DNA of 36,128 nt, taken from IMG/VR virus record IMGVR_UViG_3300032105_000061, positions 1 to 36,128 of that record, one strand, 5' to 3'. The notes beneath the pieces were generated by a model. The model was not told the origin of the DNA and did not search any database. It saw nothing but the letters and a program-made list of their open reading frames with translations. Each line of letters starts with the position of its first letter. Position 1 is the stretch's first letter. Source of the DNA: a virus. The position numbers and the translations under genes were made by a program. Below are positions 8,052 through 16,580 of the stretch, in pieces.

Positions 8052-10094
8052 CTACAGCGTATCGTTCTCGAATGCAAACGACTCCGGATGTCGCACGGCA
8101 AAGTCAGTCGTCCAGAAAGCGATCACTCGCGTATTCCCTCGTGCAGAAAGCGTGAACGGATCAATCAGAACATCCAGACCGCCCCACGCGCCTTGCAGCA
8201 AGTCAGACCAGTTGGCGAAGAAAACATCACCATCGGTAATCTGATTTGACACTTCGGTGCGGTGACCGTTGAGCGTGTTCCCCTGTTCCCAAATGAACTG
8301 TGCCGTGGCCGCGACCTTTTCCGCCGATTTCAAGCTGCCGCGCATTCCGGTATCGACTGCATACGCAAGCGATGCCGTTAATGCATTGGCCTGAGCAACC
8401 ACCGTCTCAAGCGAGATGACCTCGGCAAAAGTCGGAACCGCTGCGGCGAATGTTCCCGGCGCACCGATACCTGCCGTGTTCGCGACTCCAGTTGGCTCAC
8501 CGCCAGCGCCAGTGCCGTACAGCCCTGCTGTGTCAATTGCAATCGCGAGCACGGTAGCGATATCGCTTCGCACCAATGCCTCAATTGCAACACTCGATTG
8601 CAACAGCAACTGCCGTGTGAAAATCGACAGAGCACCGACATTACGCGGCACCAACGTGACCTGATCTAAGGTCTGTGTTGCCTCGGTGATATCCGTTTCG
8701 TCGGTCGCAAGCCAAAAGTGCGTACCACCGCCCGACAGTCTCGGAATGGCAACGTCGCCATCAAGCCCATTGAGCATCGTCACACCGAGCGCAGACAGGA
8801 TCATGCGGTTTCGCAACAGATCGATGAACGACCCGTCAAGCAGGTCCTCAGCAATCATTGACGCTCCCGCGACGGCCTGTGTCAATACACGAGTCTGCAT
8901 CAACTCCTGGATGGCACGAACAGCCCTCCAATCCCGACCCGCATCGTAGTTTTGGTAGAGCAGAATGTCATTCGGGATAATCAGGCCCCGCTGCTTCCGG
9001 TTGCCTTTCTTGGCTTCCTCACTAGCAACCCGGCAAACTTCCAGCTCGAACGATGCTTCTTTGACGAATTCAGGCTGGTCGTGGCCATACGTGCGCGCAC
9101 GAATCAGTCGCAGGAACTGAAATCGCTTGATTTCTTTTCCGGTGAGGCCGATATTTACGTCCTCGTCAGATCGTGTCTCCGGCGTGTAGCGTTGTGCGCC
9201 TGGTAGTGCATCGAGCAGCGCAGCATTGAACTCGGCAAGTGATTTATTTTCGGCAATACACTTCGTTGCCAACTCCATTTGGCCATACTTCGCGCCGACT
9301 TCCGTAATCAATTTGATTCGAAGCTGTTCCGCAGCGCGGACTTCGTCGGCGTTGACCGCTTTCGGAATAGCGGCGACAACAGGAGCAGCAGCGCCGGCAA
9401 CAAACAGCGTACCATCCTCTCGCTTCGCAGTTCCCGCGGCAATCGCAGCGCGATCCTCGTTTGTCTCGGCAACGGGGTTGCCGTTCGTGTCGAATTTCAT
9501 AGTCGTAGTTTCCTTTGCAGGTAAATCAATAGTGATTGTATCGTGATGCCCTTCATCTCCGTTACGCCATTCGCGGGCCTCCCGACCCACTCCGACGCCG
9601 ATATCAGCGGGCATCGACACCAGCGAGATTTCGAACGGTTCCCAATCGGTTGCCCGATAAACGTCTGGTTCGTCGTCGCTGCTTTCTTCGAGTTTCATTC
9701 GGTGAATTTGATAGCCCACGCTAACAGCCTTCCGAATGCCGTCCTCGATATCCTGCAAAATCGCGTCACGGCCGGCCCCCTGACCAAACCGCACTACCGC
9801 GCGTCCAACACGGTCACTATCGATCTTCGCAGACTGAACTGTTCCGATATGTTCTCGGCCATCATGGTTTAAAAGCAGTGGTCCGGTTTCGCGCAACCGT
9901 TTCATCCGGACAGACTCTTTGCCATGATCTAAAATTTCTTCACCAAACCATCGCGTCACAGGTTCTTCACTCGAAAACGCGAGGTTCACGGTCCTCGCAT
10001 CCATATCGACGCTTTCCCGATCAAAGAACGCCACTCGCCGAAGCGTCGTTGTACGGATTTTTCGATCAGTTTTCTGTTTCACCTTGTCAGGCAT
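8052..10094 (-). CDS. Fused prohead protease and HK97-type major capsid protein
   Basis: A 680-residue fusion. Residues ~15-165 form an S78/U35-type prohead protease with the His in LLLNHDG (H77), the Ser in RKAVSVGYQI (S125) and the Glu in EPFEISLVSMPAD (E155), a plausible catalytic set. Residues ~170-300 are an Ala/Glu-rich linker of the kind used as scaffold (delta) domain. Residues ~310-680 are an HK97-fold capsid subunit, with an IIPNDILL N-arm boundary and typical strands to the end. The protease would be expected to cut itself free after assembly. The neighbours are the portal upstream and head-tail genes downstream. Confidence 0.9.
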   Translation of the reverse strand: MPDKVKQKTDRKIRTTTLRRVAFFDRESVDMDARTVNLAFSSEEPVTRWFGEEILDHGKESVRMKRLRETGPLLLNHDGREHIGTVQSAKIDSDRVGRAVVRFGQGAGRDAILQDIEDGIRKAVSVGYQIHRMKLEESSDDEPDVYRATDWEPFEISLVSMPADIGVGVGREAREWRNGDEGHHDTITIDLPAKETTTMKFDTNGNPVAETNEDRAAIAAGTAKREDGTLFVAGAAAPVVAAIPKAVNADEVRAAEQLRIKLITEVGAKYGQMELATKCIAENKSLAEFNAALLDALPGAQRYTPETRSDEDVNIGLTGKEIKRFQFLRLIRARTYGHDQPEFVKEASFELEVCRVASEEAKKGNRKQRGLIIPNDILLYQNYDAGRDWRAVRAIQELMQTRVLTQAVAGASMIAEDLLDGSFIDLLRNRMILSALGVTMLNGLDGDVAIPRLSGGGTHFWLATDETDITEATQTLDQVTLVPRNVGALSIFTRQLLLQSSVAIEALVRSDIATVLAIAIDTAGLYGTGAGGEPTGVANTAGIGAPGTFAAAVPTFAEVISLETVVAQANALTASLAYAVDTGMRGSLKSAEKVAATAQFIWEQGNTLNGHRTEVSNQITDGDVFFANWSDLLQGAWGGLDVLIDPFTLSARGNTRVIAFWTTDFAVRHPESFAFENDTL

Positions 10095-10097
10095 GGT

Positions 10098-11678
10098 TTA
10101 CTTTCCCTGTTCGGCCAATTCGTCAACGGCTAATTCAAGCACCGTGATACGGTCCTCGGCCGAATTTGAGCCGAGTGTAGCATCTACCTGTGCACCGTCA
10201 ATGCCGAGCGTGGTCATTAGCTCATTCTCTGTAGCGATTTCCTGAAAAACTTCCGTAGGCTGGCGCCCGCGTTTTCGGATGCGCTCGGATCGACTCATGG
10301 TTAAATCTTGCTGTTGGAAGCGATCGGCAGTCGTGTCTTTTAGCGGATCAATCCAATCCCAACGGCGAGGTTGCCACTCGTGTTCCAGAAACTTCGCAAA
10401 GCGCTCAAACGGTAACGGCACGCCATTCCGATTCGTAATCGCCCGCGACTGTAAGCCAGTCTCAAGCCAGTTTGCGAATATCCGGTCAAATGCTTCCTCG
10501 ATCAGCCACTGTTGCAGGCCCATCCACACGGCACGCTCGCTCAATGCGCCCTGGCGCAGACTTCCAAAACTGACGCCTTCGAGGTCCTGTGCGAATTGGT
10601 TATATGACTCTCCGAGTGCGGCAGCGATGCCGCGCAAATTAACCTTCACAAAGTCGCCGAATATCGCGTTCGGGTGATCCGGATTGAAACCAGTAAACAC
10701 CTGTCCCTTTTTCAGTCGCCCGATCAATCCCGGCTCGAACTCCTCGATCAGATAATCGTCATCGGAGTCGTCTTCGTCATCGTCGCCAGTATATCCGGTT
10801 CCATCGTCGCCATCAGTGATAAAGCCCATCTTGCTCGCACCGCCGCGGGCAGATACGAGTTCGGCTTCCTCATACTTATTTAGTTGATTGAAGCGAAGCA
10901 GCGCAGGGTGAATCCACGGCACGCCACGAGTCTGCCAGATGCCATCGTTCAGAAACAGGTGAATGATTTCATTGCCAGGCACTCGAATATATTTACGCCC
11001 GGTCGCAGCGTTTATGAAAAATTCGACATCCCGTTCGCTGGCGAGCACATGATAGGCAACCGGGAATCGGTTAGCGTCATATTCGACGCCCATTCGAACA
11101 ACATTGCCAGCAGCAACATTGACGCCGGTCACGCTGCCAGAATTTTGCTCCGTGTTCACGTTCACATCGATGCTGCCCGGTTCCATTAGCCGCAACGAGT
11201 AACGGTACGGGTTGAATCTCTCGCCCTTGCGCTCCCAAATAAAAACTTCGCCGTCCTGGGCGGCAGAGCGAATCACCAGTTTGCAAAAGTTCTTGAATCC
11301 CATGCCCGACACCTCCGGGCGCATTTCTTTTGACTGCCAAATTTTCCAGTGCCGCTCGATACTGTTTTTCGCCTCAACATCGACAACGGTGTCAGTGTCC
11401 ATCGGTTTACTGATTAGCTGGAAGCCCTGAGCTCCTACTACATTTTCCTGCAGGTCGCGCAAGAATCCTTTGTAGTAGCCATTGTTTTGTGCTTCCTCGC
11501 GAGACCGGGCGCGGAGCACAGTCAAGCCACCCCGAATGTCGGTGTCGATCAGGGCGGGTTGTGTGATCCAGCCCTGTTGCAATCGCCCAATCTGCGCAGC
11601 CGCGTACTTCCGCGCAGCGCGGCCCGCGGTTTTCTTACTGACCGGGATTAGCTTTTTCAATCGATCAAGGAATCGCAC
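10098..11678 (-). CDS. Portal protein, lambda gpB family
   Basis: A protein of about 526 residues forming the dodecameric DNA entry ring. Family signs: ARSREEAQNNGYYKGFLRDL followed by ENVVGAQGFQL near the N terminus, the AAQDGEVFIWER strand, the VPGNEIIHLF motif and RGVPWIHPAL. I start it at GTG 11676-11678, six bases behind a GAGGT Shine-Dalgarno; an upstream GTG at 11691-11693 is possible. An acidic insertion (about residues 300-320, rich in Asp) is unusual. It overlaps the end of the gpW-like gene by 14 nt. Confidence 0.88.
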   Translation of the reverse strand: MRFLDRLKKLIPVSKKTAGRAARKYAAAQIGRLQQGWITQPALIDTDIRGGLTVLRARSREEAQNNGYYKGFLRDLQENVVGAQGFQLISKPMDTDTVVDVEAKNSIERHWKIWQSKEMRPEVSGMGFKNFCKLVIRSAAQDGEVFIWERKGERFNPYRYSLRLMEPGSIDVNVNTEQNSGSVTGVNVAAGNVVRMGVEYDANRFPVAYHVLASERDVEFFINAATGRKYIRVPGNEIIHLFLNDGIWQTRGVPWIHPALLRFNQLNKYEEAELVSARGGASKMGFITDGDDGTGYTGDDDEDDSDDDYLIEEFEPGLIGRLKKGQVFTGFNPDHPNAIFGDFVKVNLRGIAAALGESYNQFAQDLEGVSFGSLRQGALSERAVWMGLQQWLIEEAFDRIFANWLETGLQSRAITNRNGVPLPFERFAKFLEHEWQPRRWDWIDPLKDTTADRFQQQDLTMSRSERIRKRGRQPTEVFQEIATENELMTTLGIDGAQVDATLGSNSAEDRITVLELAVDELAEQGK

Positions 11679-12228
11679 TGCTGAACCTCGCACGGACGTT
11701 GGCGTGTGATTTCCCGCCCGACTTTCTGCGGGCCTTTTGTCGTTCGTCGCGTACCTCTACACGCAATTGCCCCCGCCATTCGTTCAACTCATCGATTGAA
11801 TACCTCGACAATGCCCGACCATTCAGCGAGTAGCTGGTCTGGTCCTTCGTCGCCTTGCCTTTCAGCAACGCCTCGATGGCCGCCAATGCGATTGCAGCGT
11901 AACTGCGCCGATCCACTGCGACTGTGTCGGCAGACAAGTCCGGGTCCACATCGAGTATGCCGCTTTCGAGCGTGAACGTGCTTGTGCCATCAGCGACTTT
12001 TTTAGTCCAGTCGTAGTGTCCTTCGTTGAGCGAGGTCGTATCGATAGTGATGCGATGATCATCAACAACGGCAGCGTGTGTGCTGGCGAACTGCCCGTCT
12101 TTACTGGTAAAGCTGTAGGTCACGACCCAAGATGCGCTCGCAGGGAACTCGTCGAGCGTTTCATCCCATGTAATCGTATCTCCGATGGTGATTCGGCGGG
12201 GTAACTCGACAATCTCGTGTCCGGGCAT
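11665..12228 (-). CDS. Head-tail connector, gpW-like C-terminal domain with added N-terminal domain
   Basis: A 187-residue protein. The C-terminal part (about 105-160) has the helix-strand pattern of gpW-like connectors: YAAIALAAIEALL, then the strand SYSLNGRALSRYSIDEL, then a basic helix. The N-terminal ~95 residues are a beta-rich domain, not present in the 68-residue lambda gpW, that looks Ig-like. The start overlaps the terL stop (TAATG). In lambda the gene order terL, W, B is the same. The N-terminal extension may be a capsid accessory domain; that is inference. Confidence 0.7.
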   Translation of the reverse strand: MPGHEIVELPRRITIGDTITWDETLDEFPASASWVVTYSFTSKDGQFASTHAAVVDDHRITIDTTSLNEGHYDWTKKVADGTSTFTLESGILDVDPDLSADTVAVDRRSYAAIALAAIEALLKGKATKDQTSYSLNGRALSRYSIDELNEWRGQLRVEVRDERQKARRKSGGKSHANVRARFSSAIP

Positions 12229-14141
12229 TAGCTCAAGCCTCCAACAAAGCCAGAGCGACGCCTGCGTTTTTTGCGTCGCTTCGTTTCCAGTTTTTCATCA
12301 GGTTCCGCTTTCGCTTCCTCCGGTGGCTCGGATTCTAGCCTTTTTTGCAACGCACTCCAAACAGGATTAAGAATTGCAAGCACGGCAAATTGATAAACAC
12401 GAATGTCCAGCGGTTCATTCGCAATGCCCGGAGGTTTCCGCCACACGACTTTCGGGAACCCTTTTGTGTAAACGGTAAGTGCCTTTTCCGCAGTCAGCCC
12501 TGCAAAAAACGCCTCGGTGTAGTCCATATTGAAATGGCAGTAGCCCGGTCCCGGCCTTCGCAGTTGGAGCCTCGCGTAGATACTCGATTTCGCCTGATCG
12601 GTCCCGACCGTGTACAAGTCAACTGGCATTCCGGGGATCGTCGTCTTTTTCTTGGTCGGTGGCGATGCAATTGGTACTCCCTCTCCGCCCCGACCTTTCA
12701 TAGCCCACACCCGACGCAATGACCTTTCCGTGCAAAATCGATACACGGTACTGGTTCGGTGTGATGAATCAATCCCGGTCGCAGCTATTTTGAGAATGTG
12801 TCCGGACTGATGCTTGTAGGTCACCTCCAAACGCTCCGCAAGTTCGGTCCACACATCGTCTGATTCCGTGTCGCCCATTATTTTCCAGTGGTCGATTCCC
12901 CACCATTCCTCGCCCCGCCCGAAGCCAGCGACTTCCCCCTCGATCCAGTTTTTCTGTATATCGATTCCCGCGATCAGCAGCAGAACATCCTTCGGCACGA
13001 CCCGCTCGCCATCATCATCGACCGGATATCGCTCTCTGCGATGAAATAATTTGGTGCTCGACACCGTTTCCCCTGATTCTTCCCAACTCTCCGCAAGGAC
13101 CGTGTTCACGAACGTTTGCAACTTGAGTGGATTTTCTTTTGCCGCGTAAAACGCCTCGACAATTTCATCCATCGTTGACCACGGCGAATAAATTTCCCAA
13201 ATGGTGAACGAGCGATGGCCGGCAGCACCTTTCTTATTCGTCGCAATCCAACCGCCGCCGTCTGCGTCCTCGGCTCGCGCAACATTTTTCCGCTTCTGCG
13301 CTTCGTTCCAATGTGCCTTGCACCCGATGCACTCGTAATACGGATCGACCCGCTTATCGTCCTTTTTGAATTTCACCTGCTTCCAGACAAGCTCCTGACA
13401 GTGCCCGCACTTGTGGCACGGCACGAAGTATTTTTGCATGTCACCAGCCTTGAAGCGGGCCTCGATTCGGCTCAATCCTTTAATCGTCGGAGTCGATGTA
13501 TCGATGCGCTTCTTGTTGTAAAACGTCTGCGTTCGTTTGAATGCCAATTGCTCCGGATCGCCCTCTTCGCCAGCACTGTACGGGAATCGATCAACCTCGT
13601 CGCAGAGCACAACCCGGATCGGTCGCGAACTCAGCGATGCAGGACTATTCGCGCCACTGATCGTAACGTGTCCGCCCGGAAATGATTTGTGCAGGACGGT
13701 GTTCTCTTTTTTTTTCGATCCCGACTGCGCGACCTTCGTGTCGAGCCCGCTATCGCGAATCATCGGGTCCAATCGGTCCTTCGAATACGCCTGTCCGATT
13801 TCCTTTGTCGGAAACACAATCATCAGCGGGCAGGGATCCTGATCGATGTGGTAGCCAAGCACGTTGTTTATAATTTCAGTCTTACCAACCTGCGACGAAG
13901 TCATGAAAGTCACGTCAGCAGATTCCTCGTCGCAACAAGCATCCATCATGCCGCGTTGGTACGGCGCCCGACTATTCGACCAGCTACCCGGCTCTGCGCT
14001 GCTTTCGCTTGACAGTTTTCGGTTTTGTTCGGCCCACTGGCTTATCGTCAAGTCGGGCGGTGGTGCCAGATAGGAACTGCTCAAGGTTGCCAAAATGCTT
14101 TGCGGGAGGTTGGTACTGAGATAATTCTGCCAAACATTCAT
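12228..14141 (-). CDS. terL: Terminase large subunit (GpA family)
   Basis: A packaging ATPase and nuclease of the lambda gpA/GpA family. It shows ISQWAEQNRKL before the ATPase domain, a Walker A-like SSQVGKTE, Walker B VVLCDEVDRF, and a zinc-finger-like insertion with CHKCGHC and CIGC between the ATPase and nuclease parts. I start it at ATG 14139-14141, which gives the same distance to the WAEQN motif as in lambda gpA; ATG 14187-14189 is the alternative. Both starts lie inside the terS gene, so about 158 nt or more code in two frames. A run of nine A (13707-13715) lies in frame. The GpA family usually packages cos-type ends. Confidence 0.9.
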   Translation of the reverse strand: MNVWQNYLSTNLPQSILATLSSSYLAPPPDLTISQWAEQNRKLSSESSAEPGSWSNSRAPYQRGMMDACCDEESADVTFMTSSQVGKTEIINNVLGYHIDQDPCPLMIVFPTKEIGQAYSKDRLDPMIRDSGLDTKVAQSGSKKKENTVLHKSFPGGHVTISGANSPASLSSRPIRVVLCDEVDRFPYSAGEEGDPEQLAFKRTQTFYNKKRIDTSTPTIKGLSRIEARFKAGDMQKYFVPCHKCGHCQELVWKQVKFKKDDKRVDPYYECIGCKAHWNEAQKRKNVARAEDADGGGWIATNKKGAAGHRSFTIWEIYSPWSTMDEIVEAFYAAKENPLKLQTFVNTVLAESWEESGETVSSTKLFHRRERYPVDDDGERVVPKDVLLLIAGIDIQKNWIEGEVAGFGRGEEWWGIDHWKIMGDTESDDVWTELAERLEVTYKHQSGHILKIAATGIDSSHRTSTVYRFCTERSLRRVWAMKGRGGEGVPIASPPTKKKTTIPGMPVDLYTVGTDQAKSSIYARLQLRRPGPGYCHFNMDYTEAFFAGLTAEKALTVYTKGFPKVVWRKPPGIANEPLDIRVYQFAVLAILNPVWSALQKRLESEPPEEAKAEPDEKLETKRRKKRRRRSGFVGGLS

Positions 14142-14574
14142 GTACCGCCGATTGTAAGGTGGACTGGCATTTGCGGAAGCTGTTTTCATGTTGGACTAAC
14201 GGCGCAGTTTTTTTCGGCAGATTCAGAAGTTTAGCGCGAATAGCGCCGGTCATGTGGTTCCAACTGTAGGCAACGATATCGACCGGGATTAAATCACCCG
14301 CGAGTGTCGCCGCTTCCATGATCGATTTATCGGCATCGGCTCGCATTTTTTGTGTCCTGGCGTCGCCGTAGTCGGTATCTGCTGTGACTTGCGTTCCGTC
14401 GCGCTGCGCCTTTAGCGATTCGATGTAGCCCATCAACGACTCGATAAAGCGATATCGTCCGTGCCCCTCTTTGAAAATGGTTCCATTAGCCGCAAGTTTT
14501 TGAATATAGCGCTCACTGACGCCGAAAATGTGCGCCAGCACCTTGCCGGTTACGTTTCTGTCAGGACCCGTCAT
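13984..14574 (-). CDS. terS: Terminase small subunit (Nu1-like)
   Basis: A 196-residue protein with an N-terminal winged-helix of the Nu1 type (GKVLAHIFGVSERYIQKLAA) that would bind the packaging site. It continues with a central charged helix (TQKMRADADKSIMEAA), an LIPVDIV motif as in other Nu1-like proteins, and a basic C-terminal tail for contact with TerL. The ATG directly follows the TAA of the glycosyltransferase gene. Its last 158 nt or more overlap the terL start in another frame. Confidence 0.85.
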   Translation of the reverse strand: MTGPDRNVTGKVLAHIFGVSERYIQKLAANGTIFKEGHGRYRFIESLMGYIESLKAQRDGTQVTADTDYGDARTQKMRADADKSIMEAATLAGDLIPVDIVAYSWNHMTGAIRAKLLNLPKKTAPLVQHENSFRKCQSTLQSAVHECLAELSQYQPPAKHFGNLEQFLSGTTARLDDKPVGRTKPKTVKRKQRRAG

Positions 14575-15321
14575 TTATACACCAGTAATCGGCACGCGCA
14601 CGACCGGGTTGATGTCCCAATTGGTGCGCTTTTTCTGGTTCACCTGACCGCCTTGCGTATCGATTCGAACGATATCGCTACCCCACTTTTTTTGCAGAAG
14701 GGCGAACTGCTTGCGCTCGCGTTCCATTGTCCGGTAAGTCGCGCACCCGCCGACATTCGTGTGCTGGCCGCAGACGTAATGGTACATATTGAACCGCAGA
14801 GTGCGCCGATATTTGTTCAGCACCTGCAAACTCAAATCGTAGTCTTCCTTCAACGGCAGCGATTCGTCGTAGCGCAAATCCATGTTCGTGAATCCCTGCA
14901 CCGGACCCAGGACGACCGCGCGAAAAGCGAGTGGCGTGTACTCTCGGTAGGCTCCTTTGTCCGGTAGCAGATTCATGCCCCACATACGCGCACCGAGTCC
15001 TCGCGCAAGAATGAATGCGTGTTCGATAAACTCCATCGCCTCGTCGCTGTCGAGTTTCAAATTCTTCTGTTGGCTCCACCGGCCAAAGCGACGAATATCA
15101 TCGTCGAGAAGCAGAACGGGGTTGAAGTTTTCGAGTATGTAATTGCGTACACGGCAGACGTTGCCCTGCACGTTATTCGGCACGGCAATAACTCGCCTTC
15201 CTGCGCGCTCGTAGGCGCGCTTTTCAGACTGTGCAACAACGTAGGTGCAGGCGGGAAGGTAATCCTGAGTGGTTGATGTCCCGGCGCGACGGTAGGACGG
15301 TGACAGTATTTCAATTTTCAT
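14575..15321 (-). CDS. TET-associated-type glycosyltransferase (TAGT-like, GT-A fold)
   Basis: A protein of about 248 residues started at ATG 15319-15321, overlapping the upstream gene by 11 nt. The N terminus KIEILSPSYRRAG, the VAQSEKRAYE strand-helix, VPNNVQGNVCRVRNYIL and a VLLLDDDI metal-binding triplet match the GT-A glycosyltransferases described beside TET/JBP oxygenases in phages (Iyer, Aravind and colleagues). A second acidic motif, DESLPLKEDYDLSLQ, is the likely catalytic region. Family members attach sugars to hydroxymethylated bases in phage DNA. No TET/JBP or hydroxymethylase is visible here, so the acceptor is unknown. Its place next to terS suggests a link between modification and packaging. 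Confidence 0.75.
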   Translation of the reverse strand: MKIEILSPSYRRAGTSTTQDYLPACTYVVAQSEKRAYERAGRRVIAVPNNVQGNVCRVRNYILENFNPVLLLDDDIRRFGRWSQQKNLKLDSDEAMEFIEHAFILARGLGARMWGMNLLPDKGAYREYTPLAFRAVVLGPVQGFTNMDLRYDESLPLKEDYDLSLQVLNKYRRTLRFNMYHYVCGQHTNVGGCATYRTMERERKQFALLQKKWGSDIVRIDTQGGQVNQKKRTNWDINPVVRVPITGV

Positions 15322-15604
15322 CTTCGTCCGGTTCGAGCCAGTCGATTCCCGGCACAGCATCGTCCTCTACATCACGCGTCGCAATTTCTGGATCATGGTG
15401 CTGCACAGTTTCCGCAACCGGAGGAGCCACGTAACGCAAAAATCTCTTGCGCTTGACAGCCTCATCCGCGCCATCCGTGATATCGACATACTCCGTGTCC
15501 TTATCGTAACCGCCGATATAGATTTCGCTTCGGCCATCTGCGAACTGCTTGTGCAGATTTCCTTTGGCGTCCGTGTATTCATTATCGCTTTTTTTTACTG
15601 ACAT
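15311..15604 (-). CDS. Small acidic hypothetical protein upstream of the glycosyltransferase
   Basis: A 97-residue protein started at ATG 15602-15604, inside the last codons of the ParB-domain gene. It begins MSVKKSDNEYTDAKGNLHKQ and ends in a strongly acidic tail (DWLEPDEDEN). The start lies on a run of eight A that the upstream gene reads in another frame (+1/-2 relation), so slippage could also fuse the two. No known motif. Tight coupling on both sides suggests that it works with the ParB-domain and glycosyltransferase proteins. Confidence 0.65.
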   Translation of the reverse strand: MSVKKSDNEYTDAKGNLHKQFADGRSEIYIGGYDKDTEYVDITDGADEAVKRKRFLRYVAPPVAETVQHHDPEIATRDVEDDAVPGIDWLEPDEDEN

Positions 15605-16217
15605 TTTTCGTAACCCTCCGCAGGTACCTGGCACCATCGACAACCCGACCGATGCCCTTGCTCCACGGCTTGCCATTGCACCGCTTACTGTAAACCGACT
15701 TCAGCCTGAAGTGTGTCCGAGCACTAACCCAGTCAACATCATTGTCGAAATATAGCACAACGTAATTCCGTGACTCTAAAAGTTCCTCGCTGAACACGAC
15801 CTTGCCAACGACCGGCACCGTGTCCTCGACCGCATCGAGCAAGTCGTTCAGCTCGTCGTCGGTGAATGCAGTCGATTTCCTTTCCTTTGGATTCAACGCA
15901 AGCAGTTCTTCGGTCAGTTCAATTTCCAGCCAGAAGCTATTTTCGTTGGTGCGGTTGTCAGCGATCCGGTACGCGCGAATCTGTTTCTTTGTCAGATGGT
16001 CGCAATCCATCACCGGCACTTTGGTCAATCCGAGAAGCAACGCCGACGAGTGCCTGGTATGTCCGACAACGATCACTTTGTTTTTGTCTACGACAATTGG
16101 CTGGTTAAATCCGAAATCCCTGATGCTCTGCGCAACGGCTTCGATGGCCTTCGAATTGTCGCGTGGGTTTTTGTTGTACGGCGTCAGCGACTTCGGCGAT
16201 AGCATTTTAATTCTCAT
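15582..16217 (-). CDS. ParB/sulfiredoxin-fold domain protein
   Basis: A 211-residue protein. Residues 1-100 carry the ParB N-terminal signature: PYNKNPRD (13-20), a QPIVVDKNKVIVVGHTRHSSAL core (about 39-60) and AYRIADNRT (82-90). In phages this fold often lies next to or fused to DNA-modifying enzymes. The C-terminal half (about 125-211) has the strand NYVVLYFDNDVDW and a basic tail, and I do not recognise it; there is no HTH as in chromosomal ParB. The ATG overlaps the upstream stop (ATGA). The role may be nucleotide hydrolysis or nuclease activity; position suggests a link to the glycosyltransferase. Confidence 0.8.
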   Translation of the reverse strand: MRIKMLSPKSLTPYNKNPRDNSKAIEAVAQSIRDFGFNQPIVVDKNKVIVVGHTRHSSALLLGLTKVPVMDCDHLTKKQIRAYRIADNRTNENSFWLEIELTEELLALNPKERKSTAFTDDELNDLLDAVEDTVPVVGKVVFSEELLESRNYVVLYFDNDVDWVSARTHFRLKSVYSKRCNGKPWSKGIGRVVDGARYLRRVTKNVSKKKR

Positions 16218-16396
16218 GGCGGGTCATCCATCCAATCGAGCATTTCCTGCTGACTTCCCCAATCGTCCTGAAAGGTTGCATACTTCGGGCAGTCGGGGTC
16301 CATATTCGCGATGTTTTGTTTATCGTCATCCATAAGAAGCACCATAATCGGCTGATCGTCACTGCTAAACCATTTCGCGCCGACCTTAATTCGCAT
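16214..16396 (-). CDS. Small acidic hypothetical protein
   Basis: A 60-residue protein starting MRIKVGAKWFSSDDQP, with a hydrophobic strand PIMVLLMDDDK and a Trp/Asp/Met-rich acidic C terminus. It is coupled by ATGA to the ParB-domain gene and overlaps the upstream gene by 11 nt. The strand plus acidic tail looks like a small globular protein or inhibitor; no family is recognised. Confidence 0.55.
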   Translation of the reverse strand: MRIKVGAKWFSSDDQPIMVLLMDDDKQNIANMDPDCPKYATFQDDWGSQQEMLDWMDDPP

Positions 16397-16580
16397 CGGC
16401 TTTTCTCCATCGTCTGAACATCAACTGCACACGGCCACAAAGCCATGCTGTCCAATACCAGCGGTGCTCGTGCCTGACGTAATCCGAACAGCAGCAGACT
16501 AAGCGAATGTGCATTTTTTCCAATTTCTTCTGCCCCCATTTCAGGCGCGGAAACCGCTTTGCTCTGAATACCTGACTCAT
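16386..16580 (-). CDS. Small basic hypothetical protein
   Basis: A 64-residue, very basic protein rich in Arg, Lys, Trp and Cys (a CCC triplet near residues 29-31). The ATG at 16578-16580 overlaps the methyltransferase stop (ATGA). Overlap with the next gene is 11 nt. The charge suggests nucleic acid binding, but no motif is recognised. Confidence 0.5.
   Translation of the reverse strand: MSQVFRAKRFPRLKWGQKKLEKMHIRLVCCCSDYVRHEHRWYWTAWLCGRVQLMFRRWRKADAN

Noticed and set aside
13707-13715. Second nine-A frameshift site in terL
   Set aside because: The run is in frame in the middle of the ATPase domain, and slippage would break the protein; no overlapping ORF continues. It shows that A9 alone is not evidence of a programmed shift.
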